Below, in pieces: positions 12,177 through 22,101 of a stretch of DNA of 64,000 nucleotides. Source of the DNA: Ophioderma brevispina (taxonomy: Eukaryota > Echinodermata > Ophiuroidea > Amphilepidida > Ophiodermatidae). Under the pieces are notes generated by a model that worked only from the letters and a program-made list of their open reading frames with translations, did not search any database and was not told the origin of the DNA. The stretch is taken from positions 1 through 64,000 of the forward strand of contig JAMKCH010078560.1 in the NCBI GenBank assembly GCA_023653785.1, written 5' to 3'. Within the stretch, counting starts at the first letter, position 1. Every line of letters starts with the position of its first letter. Made by a program: the position numbers and the translations under genes.

Positions 12177-12489
12177 ACACAAACGGTGGTAATTGTTAAA
12201 ACCCTCGTTTTTGCAGGTATAATTTCATATTGGAAAGGCTTGGAAGTCAGTTTTTCAAGCGGCCCGTTGAAGTATTCGGGGGGTGGGATCTCTATATAGC
12301 CTGGGAGCTAGCAGGACATTTGTAAAACAATGTAAAAAGGTTTGAAAAAAATATGAAGGACAGCCTGACAGAAACCCCTAAACGTGATTCCTAAGTGTAG
12401 CAAATGGTGCTTTAAGAGGGGCCCTTGGGACAAAGATTGTACACGGGTTCAAATTTTTAAATTGATCCAAATCGTTTTGAAAAGTAGGC

Positions 12490-12835
12490 CATACCACGTT
12501 ATGTGTCATTAAACATATAAAGTTCCAGAAAGGTATAGTTTGTACTATCTCTACAGCCTAAAGTTCGATGGGATTTTGAATTTTGGTGCCCCCTTTTACA
12601 CTGAAACACTATTTTGTCCCTAAACCAGTTATGTTGATTGCTTTTCTGCTCTGATTTATAGTTATATTGGTTTATTCCGTTTTGAAGGGACTTCCCATAA
12701 GACATAGTGGTGCCTTATTTATGGATAGTGCCAATTGCCCAACGGCTCCATTATTTTATACCTTTGTGCATAAATAGGCCCTACTTAACAAGTTGAAGTG
12801 TTAAAAAAAGCGTTATCGTTGATTTTTACAGCGAA
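12490..12835 (+). repeat. Dispersed repeat gamma, diverged copy
   Basis: It matches 14960-15380 in the same orientation: TTTACACTGAAACACTATTT, GCTTTTCTGCTCTGATTT, GTGCCTTATTTATGGA and CCCAACGGCTCCA are shared. It lacks adjoining alpha and beta blocks. Non-coding. Confidence 0.65.
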
Positions 12836-13041
12836 CTCACTTTATAGGGTTAACATGTTTGAAACATAAATTTGATTTTTAGTCTGCATAATCAGAGCCG
12901 TGCAGATGATGATAGATTCTTAAAGAACCGGGGGGGGGGCAAATCTTTATTTTCGATTGAATTTAAGTAAGAAATTAGATCATTAAAAGTACGTTAACCA
13001 CATTTGGCTAATTATTTGAAGCTATTTTAAGAACTCATTAA

Positions 13042-14157
13042 AGGTGCAACGAGAGATTTCACGTTATCAGGTGTCCCTCAAAATTTTGAACGGCCTGATT
13101 TTTGCACTGATGTAAAGCTTTCCAAAAAATATCACGAGTGATAACACTTAACTGCATAAGGGGCGGGGGGGGCTCCTAGGGGGGGGGAGCCCATTTTTGT
13201 TTTTCGGCCGGCACGTTTTTTAAACGCGCACAATAGATTTGGTTTATATTTTTGTATTTGTCTAACTTTAGTTGAGCTTGCATTGGTTGCAAACAAAATA
13301 AAATCCATCGCGTCTTTTTGCGTATAGCATTGGGTCCCTAGGAGCCCCCCTTAGCAAACGGAAGTGCCCATGAACAAACAATGAAAAATATTAATAGAGT
13401 TACTGTGTTCTGATTTCATAATTTGGCATACACCTAGTGCCATAAACAAAGTAAATAATTAATTAAAAAAAATCTTGCGAAAAGTATAATAGGCCATGGT
13501 GTCATAAATTTGTATACATCATATTAGCGGTTTGTGACTGTAGGAACCTATGGTAATATACCAAGTAAAACCTGAAAAATATAAAATGGCATGAGACACT
13601 TATGTTGGTGCTTAAATTTTATAGTTCATCCTTCACCAATTTAATAAAGCAACAGCAAAATCTGGGTGAATCAGTGCCGTACAAAATGCAGAAACGAAAG
13701 TAGTTGCTGTTTCGCACATTTGACGGCAAAATTGAGAAATCAATGTTTTGGCCACATAGTTTATTACGAACAAACTTTTCAGTTTTTATTCTTTATCGTT
13801 CGATGTCTTTGAATCCTTTTAACATGTGGTGGATTTCATCTAAAAAGTCCTTCAGGAAAGTGGTTATAATGAATGGGCCCCTATAGGAGCCCCCCCCCCC
13901 TTATGCACTAACGGAAGTGCATGCCGCTTATGCAGTTAAGTGTTAAGCTGAGAATTGTTTCCTTGGTATACAAAAATTGGAGCAAATATGAAATTCGACA
14001 TATGTTTTATTTTGAGATATATTGGCAAATCAAAATTACATCTGTTTCTGCGGCCAAATACAGGGTAAGAAATGTATATTCAGTGTCTATTATACTAATC
14101 TATATAAAACTGCTACCTATCAAACAATATAGATGCATTGAAATCTCTCGTTTCATC
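13042..14157 (+). mobile_element. TTAA element, family H, interrupted copy
   Basis: The left end AGGTGCAACGAGAGATTTCA follows TTAA at 13038-13041. The right end GAAATCTCTCGTTTCATC is its diverged inverted partner. The body matches the other H copies (19904-20251 and 43078-43431), including AAGCTTTCCAAAAA and AAGCTGAGAATTGTTTC. It is interrupted by the element at 13145-13942, which accounts for its unusual length compared with the usual 350 bp. Confidence 0.7.
13145..13942. mobile_element. Family I element nested in H, 798 bp
   Basis: The ends are a perfect 16-base inverted repeat, CACTTAACTGCATAAG. The flanks are ATAA (13141-13144) and TTAA (13943-13946), and uninterrupted H copies have a single TTAA at this place (before AAGCTGAG or GCTGAG). 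G-runs and C-runs in a GGGGCTCCTA context occur near both ends (about 13160-13195 and 13880-13903). A third, inverted partner with the word AACGGAAGTGC occurs inside near 13335-13370. No coding capacity. Confidence 0.7.
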
Positions 14158-14261
14158 AAATCAGGCCTGGGCGGACTGAGAATTGTTATACCGGCCCGAG
14201 ATATTCAAAGAGAAATGGCTTTTTGAGAAAAAAACCTAAAAAAACACCCCTGTTTACTTTT

Positions 14262-15608
14262 ATCCTGCCCAATTTGAGCTCAAGAAGCCCAAAACCGAGC
14301 GGCCCACCGGGAAATTTCCCGCGCAACCCTTGGGATCGACCCACCTATGCAGCTTGAAAATGGAAAACGGGCATTTTTTTGAAACGGCTAAATAAACCTC
14401 AAAATTATCCTACAAGAAACTGGTCGAATTTAGATTGTTCCTTAAGTCTTTAAAGGTTGACGAATTGTTACACTTATGCCTATAAATAAATAAATAAATT
14501 CGGGCAAGTCAAGTTAGAGGTCATTTTCTTGACGTGGTACTATTTTCATAATGGACGGACACAAATTTGGCGTTTCCAATTCCGCCGTTAAATTACAATG
14601 GGGGCTCTAATTACAAAATCACTTCTTTTTTTATGAAAAATACGCACTTTTGGAGCATTTCCATTCGCAGGTATAGTTTACTACCCAATTACCAACACAA
14701 CTGTGCAAAAATTTCAAATTTTTGGTGTCAAATTTGGCTTTGGTGTTCCGAAAAAAATAACATTGTGACATATCAATGCTTCCATTTTCTAATCTTATTA
14801 TATGTTATTTGCTACAAAATCTACTTAATTTATATCTACTTGTGGTTTCTATAATAAAGTGACCACTTAGATCACTTTGAAAAAATGGAGAATAAACATT
14901 GATGTCCCCATTTCACGGGAAACATTAATGAAAAATCACTTTTTCTGGCATTAAGTTCTAAAAAAGTATTTTATGGATTAGCTGAATGGATTACTGACTT
15001 GCATATGACCACTCTTTCGGAAAATAAACATAAAAATAATATTTAAATATTTAAGTAAGTATTGTTCTAGCGTGCTCAAATGGGAATTTTGCATTTTGGT
15101 GTCCCCCTTTACACTAGAAACACTATTTTGCTTTTCTGCTCTGATTTTAGTTCTATATGGTTTATCCCCATTTTGAAGGGACTTTCCCAATAAGACCATT
15201 TGTAATAGTAATTTTCAACAAAATGTTGATAACTGATTAGAGCCAAGATAGGTATATGTCACAAAGTGGGTGCCTTATTTATGGAAGTACCAAATCCCCC
15301 AACGGCTCCAATACCTTTGTGTGTAAAATATAAAAACTATATACTATTAACAAGATGAAGTGTTAAAAAAGTGTTTATCGTGCCCAATTTGAGCTCAAGA
15401 GGCCCAAAACCGAGCGGATTACCGGGAAATTTCCCGCGCAACCCTTGGGATCGGTCCACGTATGCAGCTTGAAAATGGAAAACGGCATTTTTTGGAAACG
15501 GCTAAATAAACCGCAAAATGATCCTACAAGAAATTGGTCGAATTTCTTAAGTCTTTAAAAGTTGACGAATTGTTACACTTAGGTAAATAAATAAATAAAT
15601 AAATAAAT
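14262..15608 (+). mobile_element. Composite repeat alpha-beta-gamma-alpha
   Basis: Alpha occurs as direct repeats at both ends (14262-14500 and 15378-15608), each starting GCCCAATTTGAGCTCAAGA and ending in (TAAA)n. Beta (14510-14870) and gamma (14870-15378) lie between. Terminal direct repeats of about 235 bases that end in a microsatellite could be a head-to-tail retroposon pair or a terminal-repeat element. No reverse transcriptase frame is visible and I do not recognise a named family. Copies of the parts occur at 8870-9275, 10081-11905 and 12490-12835. Confidence 0.6.
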
Positions 15609-15935
15609 TCTTGCTTTGTTCATCACTTGGTTGAATTTTTCAAAGAATATAGATTTTCCAAGGTAGTTTAATACATTTGCATTATATTTCATATCTCATC
15701 AAGTTGTTTTTCACCCCAAGAAAACTGAAATGTGCGTTTGTTCAAAATATTTTCGTCTTTGGTCAATTATATTCAACATTTGATCAATAAAATTGACTTT
15801 ATTTTCATACATTTTCGTTTAATCAGTTTAATTTCGTCGTATTCATGGCCCATCATCTGAATATATACAAAGTAATTTCGCCTTTGGTCACATAATTTTA
15901 CTTTTGGCTCAGTATATCTCATCTTGTGTGATTAA

Positions 15936-16268
15936 AGGTCCATGGCCCAATCGTTAATAGCCTCGTCCCCAGAAGCCCAGATTTCACCGGAAGTGGTCAA
16001 CATTTTGGTATCAGAAGAAAGCTACTATTTTTCTCATTTACCCTGTGGAATCTTAGGGCAAAAGGATATTTGGTTTGGAACCTATGAGCGAAAATGTGCC
16101 CCATTTTGGTCGACCAATATTAATTTTACACAGTACTCTATGGCGCTTACAAAATCACGTTTTTAGCTCTCACAGCAAAACGGATTGAAATATCGGCGCG
16201 AAACTTTACAGATGGGCTTTTGGGGTGAAGGCCAATCTATCAAGATGAAAACTTCGGGCCATCCCCCT
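15936..16268 (+). mobile_element. TTAA element, family G, nested in FB element, 333 bp
   Basis: TTAA flanks both sides (15932-15935 and 16269-16272). The left end AGGTCCATGGCCCAATCG and the reversed right end AGGGGGATGGCCCGAAG form imperfect inverted repeats. Removing the element rejoins the FB left arm, matching the uninterrupted arm word CTAAGAGTTATGCC on the right. An internal segment ACCGGAAGTGGT followed by a GGTATCAGA word resembles family F. Another copy is at 26040-26332 and a remnant at 44085-44275. Confidence 0.8.
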
Positions 16269-16329
16269 TTAAGAGCTATAAGCCTGTAACATCAGCAAAA
16301 TTAATATATCATAATTTTTCTGTCTTTTC

Positions 16330-16680
16330 CTTTGTTTATATCCCGAGCACAAAAAATACAGAACAATTAAGATAATCAAAAAGGAAATAAAGAAAATAAG
16401 TACAAATAATGATATTAAAAGTAAGAAAGAAAAAAGAATAGGTGAAAGAAATAATGAGATGGAGGGAAAAAAATGAGGTGAAAGAAGAAAGAAACAAATG
16501 AGGTGAAATAAAAGAGGTGGAAGAAAGAAAGAAAAATTGAAAGAAAGAAAAATAAGATGAAACCATGAAAGAAAGAAAAATGAGGCGAACTAAAGAAAGG
16601 AGGTGAAAGAAAAAAAATAGTTGAAAGGAAGAAAAAGGTGAAAAAAGAAAGGAAGAAAAATAAGGTGAAAGAAAGATTAT
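16330..16680 (+). repeat. Purine-rich GAAA/GGTGAAA tract
   Basis: Degenerate GAAAGAAA and AGGTGAAAG units form the loop of the foldback element. It is the complement of the CTTT-rich tract at 9295-9480, with which it shares descent. Confidence 0.85.
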
Positions 16681-17199
16681 GATCAATTTTGTTGATAGGC
16701 ATAACTCTTAGCCATGACCTATGCATACAGCACACGAGACGAAATAACTGAGCTAAATGTGAAATTAAATGACCAAAGACGAAATAGCTTTATATACATT
16801 CAGATGATGGGCCATGGATACGACGAAATTTAACTGATTTTGACGAAAATGCATGAAAATAAAGTTAATTTTATTGATCAAATGTGAAATTGTTTTAAAC
16901 AAACGCACATTTCAGTTTTCTTGCGACGAAAAACAACTTAACGAGATATGAAAATCAAATATAATGCAAAGTGTTTTAAACTAACTTGGAAAACCTATAA
17001 TTATCTAGGATGATAATTTGGTTAGACACTTTTCCTTCTTTCAAATTGTATTTTTTTTTTAAAGCAGAGACGAACTCCCCTCCCCACAAACATGTATCAG
17101 TAGACCAGGGCAGCAGAGAGAAGCAAATGGAAATTGGTTTCATCAAACAGATAAGCACAACCTATGAAGTTGATGATAAAAAAAATAAGGCTGTATAAA

Positions 17200-17950
17200 A
17201 TATTTGGGCTTTCGTTTTCTGGGAGAGTCAGTTGATATGAATCACTTGATACTGTGGTTTCTTCCCATCTTCTCTGGGCTAACTAAATAAACTGTTGGGC
17301 AAGATGGAAATAACCATCACTCAGCATCTTTGGATCCTCTCGGAGGCTCAGATTATTGTAAACATCTTGATAGGATGAATAGAATATACCTAAGTGTCGG
17401 GAAGAATATAAACAGGGAAACGATTACATTGAACAATGCACCGGACAATACGTCGGAGAGGAGTAGACAATTTTATTGAAAAGACATGCGGCATGCAGGG
17501 AAGTTTGAGCGAACCCCGACCTCGGTGCATTCAACCAGAAAAACTTCCTGGCTCATGACTATTGTACTATTCAGTGATTTATTTTATGTAAAGAGAAACC
17601 ATAAGACTGTGTGCACCGCACATCCCATACATATCCCGCATCAATTGTTGTTGAGTTCGTTTTAGGACACCTATTCACCGTTCGACCTCTTGCTCCTTTA
17701 TTTGCTCCCGCTATTTGCTGATAGGAAGAGGACCTTGGAAGTTGGATCTGATAACTATTCAACTTCCTCGTCCCCTGTTAGATAGAGAGTGATGTTACAA
17801 CTTTGGCCTTATTGAGCCAATCACAACTTGTGCAAGGTGGTGGTTGCATCCGCAGTGTGAGTTCACACAGGCCCACGTCTCATCAATTATTCATGAGGAG
17901 TAGCAACAGCAGTGCATGATAACCTGTAGCGAAGTTTTCCCCGGTTTCTG
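17200..17950 (+). promoter_or_regulatory. Putative promoter and 5' untranslated region of the MSRRKQ gene
   Basis: In contrast to the preceding 17 kb this stretch shows no recognisable transposon and has more balanced base composition. A CCAAT box (GAGCCAATCAC, CCAAT at 17817-17821) lies about 180 bases before the chosen start codon. GATA-like words (GATAGAG at 17781, TTGATAGGATG near 17370) are present. No TATA box stands out, so the start of transcription cannot be placed. The assignment as promoter rests on position upstream of the exon at 18002-18040 and is an inference. Confidence 0.45.
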
Positions 17951-18001
17951 ATGCTGTCTCTTTGCGCTGAGTGTCCTCTCAGCTCAACTCATCTTTACAT
18001 G

Positions 18002-18040
18002 ATGTCTCGTCGGAAACAAATTACCCCGGAAAGAAGCAAG
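18002..18040 (+). CDS. First coding exon of a FOG/ZFPM-, SALL- or BCL11-type zinc-finger repressor (partial)
   Basis: The exon encodes MSRRKQITPERSK and ends in AAG directly before a GTAAAG donor (phase 0). An amino-terminal MSRRKQ is the FOG-repression motif. In FOG1/FOG2, SALL1-4 and BCL11A/B it binds RBBP4/RBBP7 and recruits the NuRD deacetylase complex, with Arg3, Arg4 and Lys5 as key contacts. All are intact here. Pro9 is shared by those three families, and Lys13 at the exon end resembles FOG/ZFPM most, where the motif also sits on a very short first exon. The next exon is not in the window, so zinc fingers cannot be checked and the family is unresolved. Start choice: 18002 has A at -3 and places the motif at the extreme amino terminus. 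ATG codons at 17999 and 17951 are in the same frame; a TAG lies upstream of them at 17927-17929. The protein would be nuclear. Confidence 0.7.
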
Positions 18041-18115
18041 GTAAAGATCATCCTTCCTTTGAACTTGTGTGTGATTTATTCAGAGCTGAGCCGTCTTCAA
18101 TTCGCTTAGGTAAGT
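18041..18115 (+). promoter_or_regulatory. Two candidate 5' splice sites after the MSRRKQ exon
   Basis: The first donor is AAG|GTAAAG with GT at 18041-18042. The second is TTAG|GTAAGTATG with GT at 18110-18111, a closer match to the consensus. The 69 bases between them stay in frame and end exactly at the second donor with the stop codon TAG (18107-18109). Use of the second donor would give a 36-residue protein that carries the NuRD-binding motif alone. Use of the first would continue into a distant exon. Confidence 0.5.
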
Positions 18116-18956
18116 ATGTAGCGTGTTATGGACCCTTCAACTAACTCTATAGACATCTCCGGGTCGCTAGTTTTGAATTAACCAGTTTTCCGTGAAGTTG
18201 TGTGTGCATGCATTTTTGTTGGTTCCTAGTTTATTAAAACCTGTTTTGCGCATTGCTCTAGTTCGGATGATACTTCTAGTACGAAGGGATTGGTTACTTT
18301 GTATTTGATGAAATCCTAATTATTTAGAAGGAGTCGTGATTGTTTTTGAACACTAAGTAGCCTAATAGGAATTCGTCAAACTGCGATTTGAGACATCTTC
18401 TCTTGATGGTTCTTTTTTAGTTTACTACTACGACTCGAGATTAGTTTGTGGGATTGGTTCCTTTTTCAGATGTTGTTAATAATGTCGCGAAGGTATAGGA
18501 ATTTCAATCAAATCTCAACCTCATGTCATCGTGCAACTCAATCAAAGTCGCTATGCTGACGGATGCCATTTTGTATCGTTGCTTATCGAAATACAGTAAA
18601 CATTAAAATATGCTCTTTAACACATTCATGTGTTGTTTGAAAACTAGATGGATCGCGTGACCAAGTTGATGATGAAATGTTAGTGGTAAGTTTGACCGTC
18701 GCCTGATGCGGAAGAGATAATGGTTCTTGCAGTAAAATATACCATACACGCTGACAGTAATAGTGGTATTCCTTCCCGCTATCGTGTTGTTTGTTTGTAA
18801 CATGACCTTTGAAGTTGAAAAGGGAATTTTCATCCTTTTTGTAGCCCATCATGAGACTGATCAAAATAGACAGCTCATTTTTAAATTGGACATTTTAACA
18901 CATTGTAAAATGCTCATGCTTGGTTTATGGATGCTCATGTGTTGTCTAGTCACGAG

Positions 18957-19169
18957 CAGATTGCGTTAGCCAAGCTTTTTGTTCAGGGGGGCTCAAACGG
19001 GGAAGGGGGGCCAAATATTTTGAGGGGGGGCAAGCATAATATTAAAATTTGTTAGTATGTAGATGGGGCCTATGTAATCACTAATTTTTCAGGAGAAAGA
19101 GGGGGGGGGGGGGGCAAGAGTTCACCACCGGGGGGCAGCTGCCCCCGCCCCCCTCTGGTTACGCCACTG
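18957..19169. mobile_element. hAT-like miniature element with G-rich ends, 213 bp
   Basis: The right end reversed reads CAGTGGCGTAACCAGAGG, a classical hAT-type terminus. The left end CAGATTGCGTTAGCCAAG is a diverged partner. The flanks AGTCACGAG and AGTCCGAG agree apart from one extra base, fitting an 8-bp target duplication. Long G-runs lie at 18985-19040 and 19102-19114. The 60-residue minus frame across it is proline/glycine noise. Confidence 0.65.
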
Positions 19170-19903
19170 AGTCCGAGTTTGCTCTGACTAAGACACGCCA
19201 TATTGGGTGGTCGTGTACTCAGAGCATGAAGTATAGCTATTGCAGGGTCCACAAAATTTTAAACTGACATTTACTCACCCTGACTACAAATCCATACCTA
19301 ATGTCACGGATTCTTATTTTCGAACGATGTGCAGTTCATGTCAGTGTACTTACGATGATGTTTTGGCGTCAATAACGGGTGCAAAATGAAAGAAAATTGA
19401 AGGCACTAAATTATACTAAAATAGCCATTACTAAAATTCCACATCGAAAACTCGCAGAAGCTGTTTTTCATAATACCCAGAATTGCTTTTTTTTGGTCTC
19501 TATAATTATTTATTCGTGATAATAACACCCAGGGAGATGGAATCTACCAAATAGGAGGTCGGTAAGTGAAGTAATTTTAAAAAACTTTTTTCCCGACAGG
19601 TTTTTCCGACGGAAAAACCCCGCGATATCCTATGTACTCTAATTCGTAGCCCCGGGCTTCCGGCCTGGGCCCCCCCCTACACTTGTTTCAGAGCTAAGTG
19701 GTTCCTAGCCGAAATAGTGGAGTCCTGTGGAGGGGTCTTCCTGTTTAATAATGTGATGTGAACAATTTAGCAACTGTTTCTAGACTTTAAAAAAGTCCGG
19801 ATCCCGACTTTTATTATAATTCGGTCGGACTTTTAATTATTGTACTAAAAGCATAAAAATAATCATTTCTGACAAAGTAGGACCTGTTAGGCTTAGCCAC
19901 TAA

Positions 19904-20251
19904 AGGTGCAACAAGAGATTTCAAATAACAGGTGTCCCGAAAAAATGTGAACATTTCTGGCACTGGTTTAAATCTTTATCCAAAATATCCCCATCTGTAA
20001 GAATTAAAGCTGAGAACTGTTTCTTTCTTTTTCTGTGGTACAAAAAATTGGTGAAATTTCTAATTTCGTATATGAGCAATACGAAATTCAGCCTAATGTT
20101 TTCTTGAAAAAAGATACATGTACCAACGCCTTTTGTTTTGCATTTATGTTCTGTAACCAAATACAATGTAGGAATCTTTTGAGCGTCTAATCTATGAACA
20201 TCTCTACATACACAGAAATATGGATTAACTTGAAATCTATCGTTGCAACCT
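19904..20251 (+). mobile_element. TTAA element, family H, full-length copy, 348 bp
   Basis: The left end AGGTGCAACAAGAGATTTCA pairs with the right end GAAATCTATCGTTGCAACC. Flanks are CTAA and TTAC, decayed from TTAA. It aligns along its length with 43078-43431 (opposite orientation). No coding capacity. Confidence 0.75.
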
Positions 20252-20653
20252 TTACAGGGTCTTTACTACACAATTTCCAATACAACATGCAACCAAAAAA
20301 TGGACCTTTGATGAAAAATAGGGGGTTGCGATTTGTTTTCCATTTTTGAAGAATTTCTGATAGTTTGCTCTAATGTCCCCTTAGTTTTTAAGCAACCTTT
20401 TATGCCTCAGAAGCTTAAATTTTTGGCCAAATTTCAGCTCTGAGGCCACACATTTCTGGCCTCAAAAATTGAGCCCCCCAACTGTATAAACCCAACACCA
20501 TTTATCTCCTTGCCACTTACCCCTCCCTGTAGGTTCCCTGATCATATTTTGTAGATGGGTGGAAATTAGGTGAGGACAAAACAGTTGTTGGGGTCATATT
20601 TTTTTAAAATGTTAAAGATAAATACTTAAAAAAAAAATCACCATGACATTTAA

Positions 20654-21208
20654 GACTAATCATTGATCCACTCGAAAGATTTAGAAACTCTTGAATTTGC
20701 AGGGAGCGCTTAAAATTATATGGTAAAGGATAAGTTTGTAGTCCTGTCATAAGGTATATTTTCTTAACGAAAAATTGACAGAAAAAGAAGAAAACCCCAG
20801 TTTTTAAATGTGTATGAATCCCCCTCAATTACGTGTTGTATACTTCATTTGGCCGTCCTCCGCTCCAGTGACGGCAGCCGCGAGATTTGACGGTCCCCCA
20901 TAAACCGCGTTCTCGCGCTGGCTTAGACGAGGGCTTTGTACACGTCGCACAAAGATGGTATTTCTTGACGCGTGCGTAAAGCTGTGCCGTCATGTTGTGA
21001 CATAACGGCACGGAGTATAGAAATGGACTATACTATAGTAAGTGTCCGTAAGGACAGTAATGACTAAAATATTCCCATTTTGTCATATTAGGTTTGCGTT
21101 TTGGCTTATCACTTGCAAGGTAGTTGGTATACCTATACTTACTACAATGCAACATCTGATTTTTTATGATTTTTTCGATTTCTGATAAGCAAATCACTGA
21201 TAGTGTCT
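20654..21208 (+). mobile_element. TTAA element, family K, diverged and interrupted copy
   Basis: The right end CTGATAGTGTCT and the left end GACTAATCATTGAT (after TTAA at 20650-20653) are K termini. Inner words TCAATTACGTGTTGTA and GTAAGTGTCCG match the intact copies at 27542-27900 and 37032-37378. In those copies the two words are contiguous; here 195 bases (20841-21035) separate them. Confidence 0.7.
20841..21035. mobile_element. 195-bp GC-rich insertion inside a K element
   Basis: It is defined by comparison with uninterrupted K copies. The host reads TTGTAGTAAG, while here TTGTA and TAGTAAG are separated, giving a TA on both sides (20839-20840 and 21036-21037). The ends show only weak inverted similarity (TACTTCATTT and TAGTATAGTCCATTT). 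The inside is clearly richer in CG than the surroundings (CCGCGAGATTTGACGG, GTTCTCGCGCTGG). The 60-residue minus frame lying mainly on this segment is unsupported. A TA target suggests a mariner-type or unknown mobilising source. Confidence 0.55.
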
Positions 21209-21881
21209 TTTAAATGATGGGCCCTAGGCAAGATAAACCTATAATGCAACTGCCTGATTATTTTGGCAAATCATTTTGTCTAATTTTTCACGTGGGGTTG
21301 TTGTCATTTTATCACCTTGCAATTTCATACTAGTGGCTCATAAAGACAACATACAAGCACGGGCAGTTTCCTCCCCCTCTAATACTGATTGCGATCCCAG
21401 AGTTTATAACATGCCAATTCATACACCCTGGCTTTCTCTCTCTCCTGCTGGCTCCTATGTTAAACTATATAACAGCCTAATGCAATACAAGAGGATGCTA
21501 ACTGTATAGAGCCGTGTATTGGCTTCGTTTCTACTGCGCCTCCTGAAACTCAAATTTCCTCAACTTCCTGCTCTTGTTTTTGCCTCCTAATATGCGCAGC
21601 ACTTCCTGTCGTGCAAGTTCTGGCTGTGTTAGTGTTGTTGTACGAGTACATGATGATGGCTTTTACAAAGCTGCTCCTCTGAACTTCTGTTTGGTGTTGT
21701 AATTATATGACATGAGTCAGTTCAAGTATTTTTGTAAAGAATTATGATGGGGTAAATGAGATTATTTTTTGAAGAGTGATATGTGGTAATGAGAAAAAGA
21801 TGATCTTTCTTCTGATATCAAAATCTCCATTTTGAAGTGGGGGGGGGGGGTAAGGTTGTTCATCAGGTCACCCACCTTTAA

Positions 21882-22101
21882 ATGTGCAATGAGAGATTTC
21901 ACATATAATTTCGTATAGGAGCAAATACGAAATTCAGCCTATGTTTTATATTGAATATAAGCAAATCAAAATTACTTTTCTTTTTTTTAAAGAAATTTCT
22001 GCAGCGAAATACAAGTTACGAAATCTATTGAGTGTCCTTATCTATATGAAGTGACTATTATGACACAATATTTGGGTGCCTCAAAATCTCTTGTTGCACC
22101 T
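21882..22101 (+). mobile_element. TTAA element, family H, internally deleted copy, 220 bp
   Basis: TTAA occurs at 21878-21881 and 22102-22105. Left end ATGTGCAATGAGAGATTTCA; right end AAAATCTCTTGTTGCACCT. The H body from the GGTGTCC word to the AAGCTGAG word is missing. The left edge of the tandem duplication at 22058 falls inside this element. Confidence 0.75.

Larger units (their letters stand above)
15640..17010. mobile_element. Long-armed foldback element, FB family copy 2
   Basis: The left arm (15650-15931, resuming at 16273-16330) is the inverted partner of the right arm (about 16680-17010). Shared words are GAAAACTGAAATGTGCGTTT, TGATCAATAAAATT, ATGGCCCATCATCTGAAT and TGGTCA. The loop is a 350-base GAAA-rich tract (16330-16680). 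The left arm is split by a TTAA-flanked element at 15936-16268, while the right arm and the related arm at 9540-9870 are not. The serine/phenylalanine-rich minus-strand frames across the loop are low-complexity artefacts. Confidence 0.75.

Noticed and set aside
16336..16735. Phe/Ser-rich minus frames of 116 and 106 residues resembling membrane proteins
   Set aside because: They are the translation of the GAAA-rich loop of the foldback element; two overlapping frames both stay open only because of the repeat.
20829..21011. Minus frame of 60 residues with several Cys and Arg
   Set aside because: It lies almost wholly on the CG-rich insertion in a K element; no repeat of the Cys spacing typical of zinc binding.
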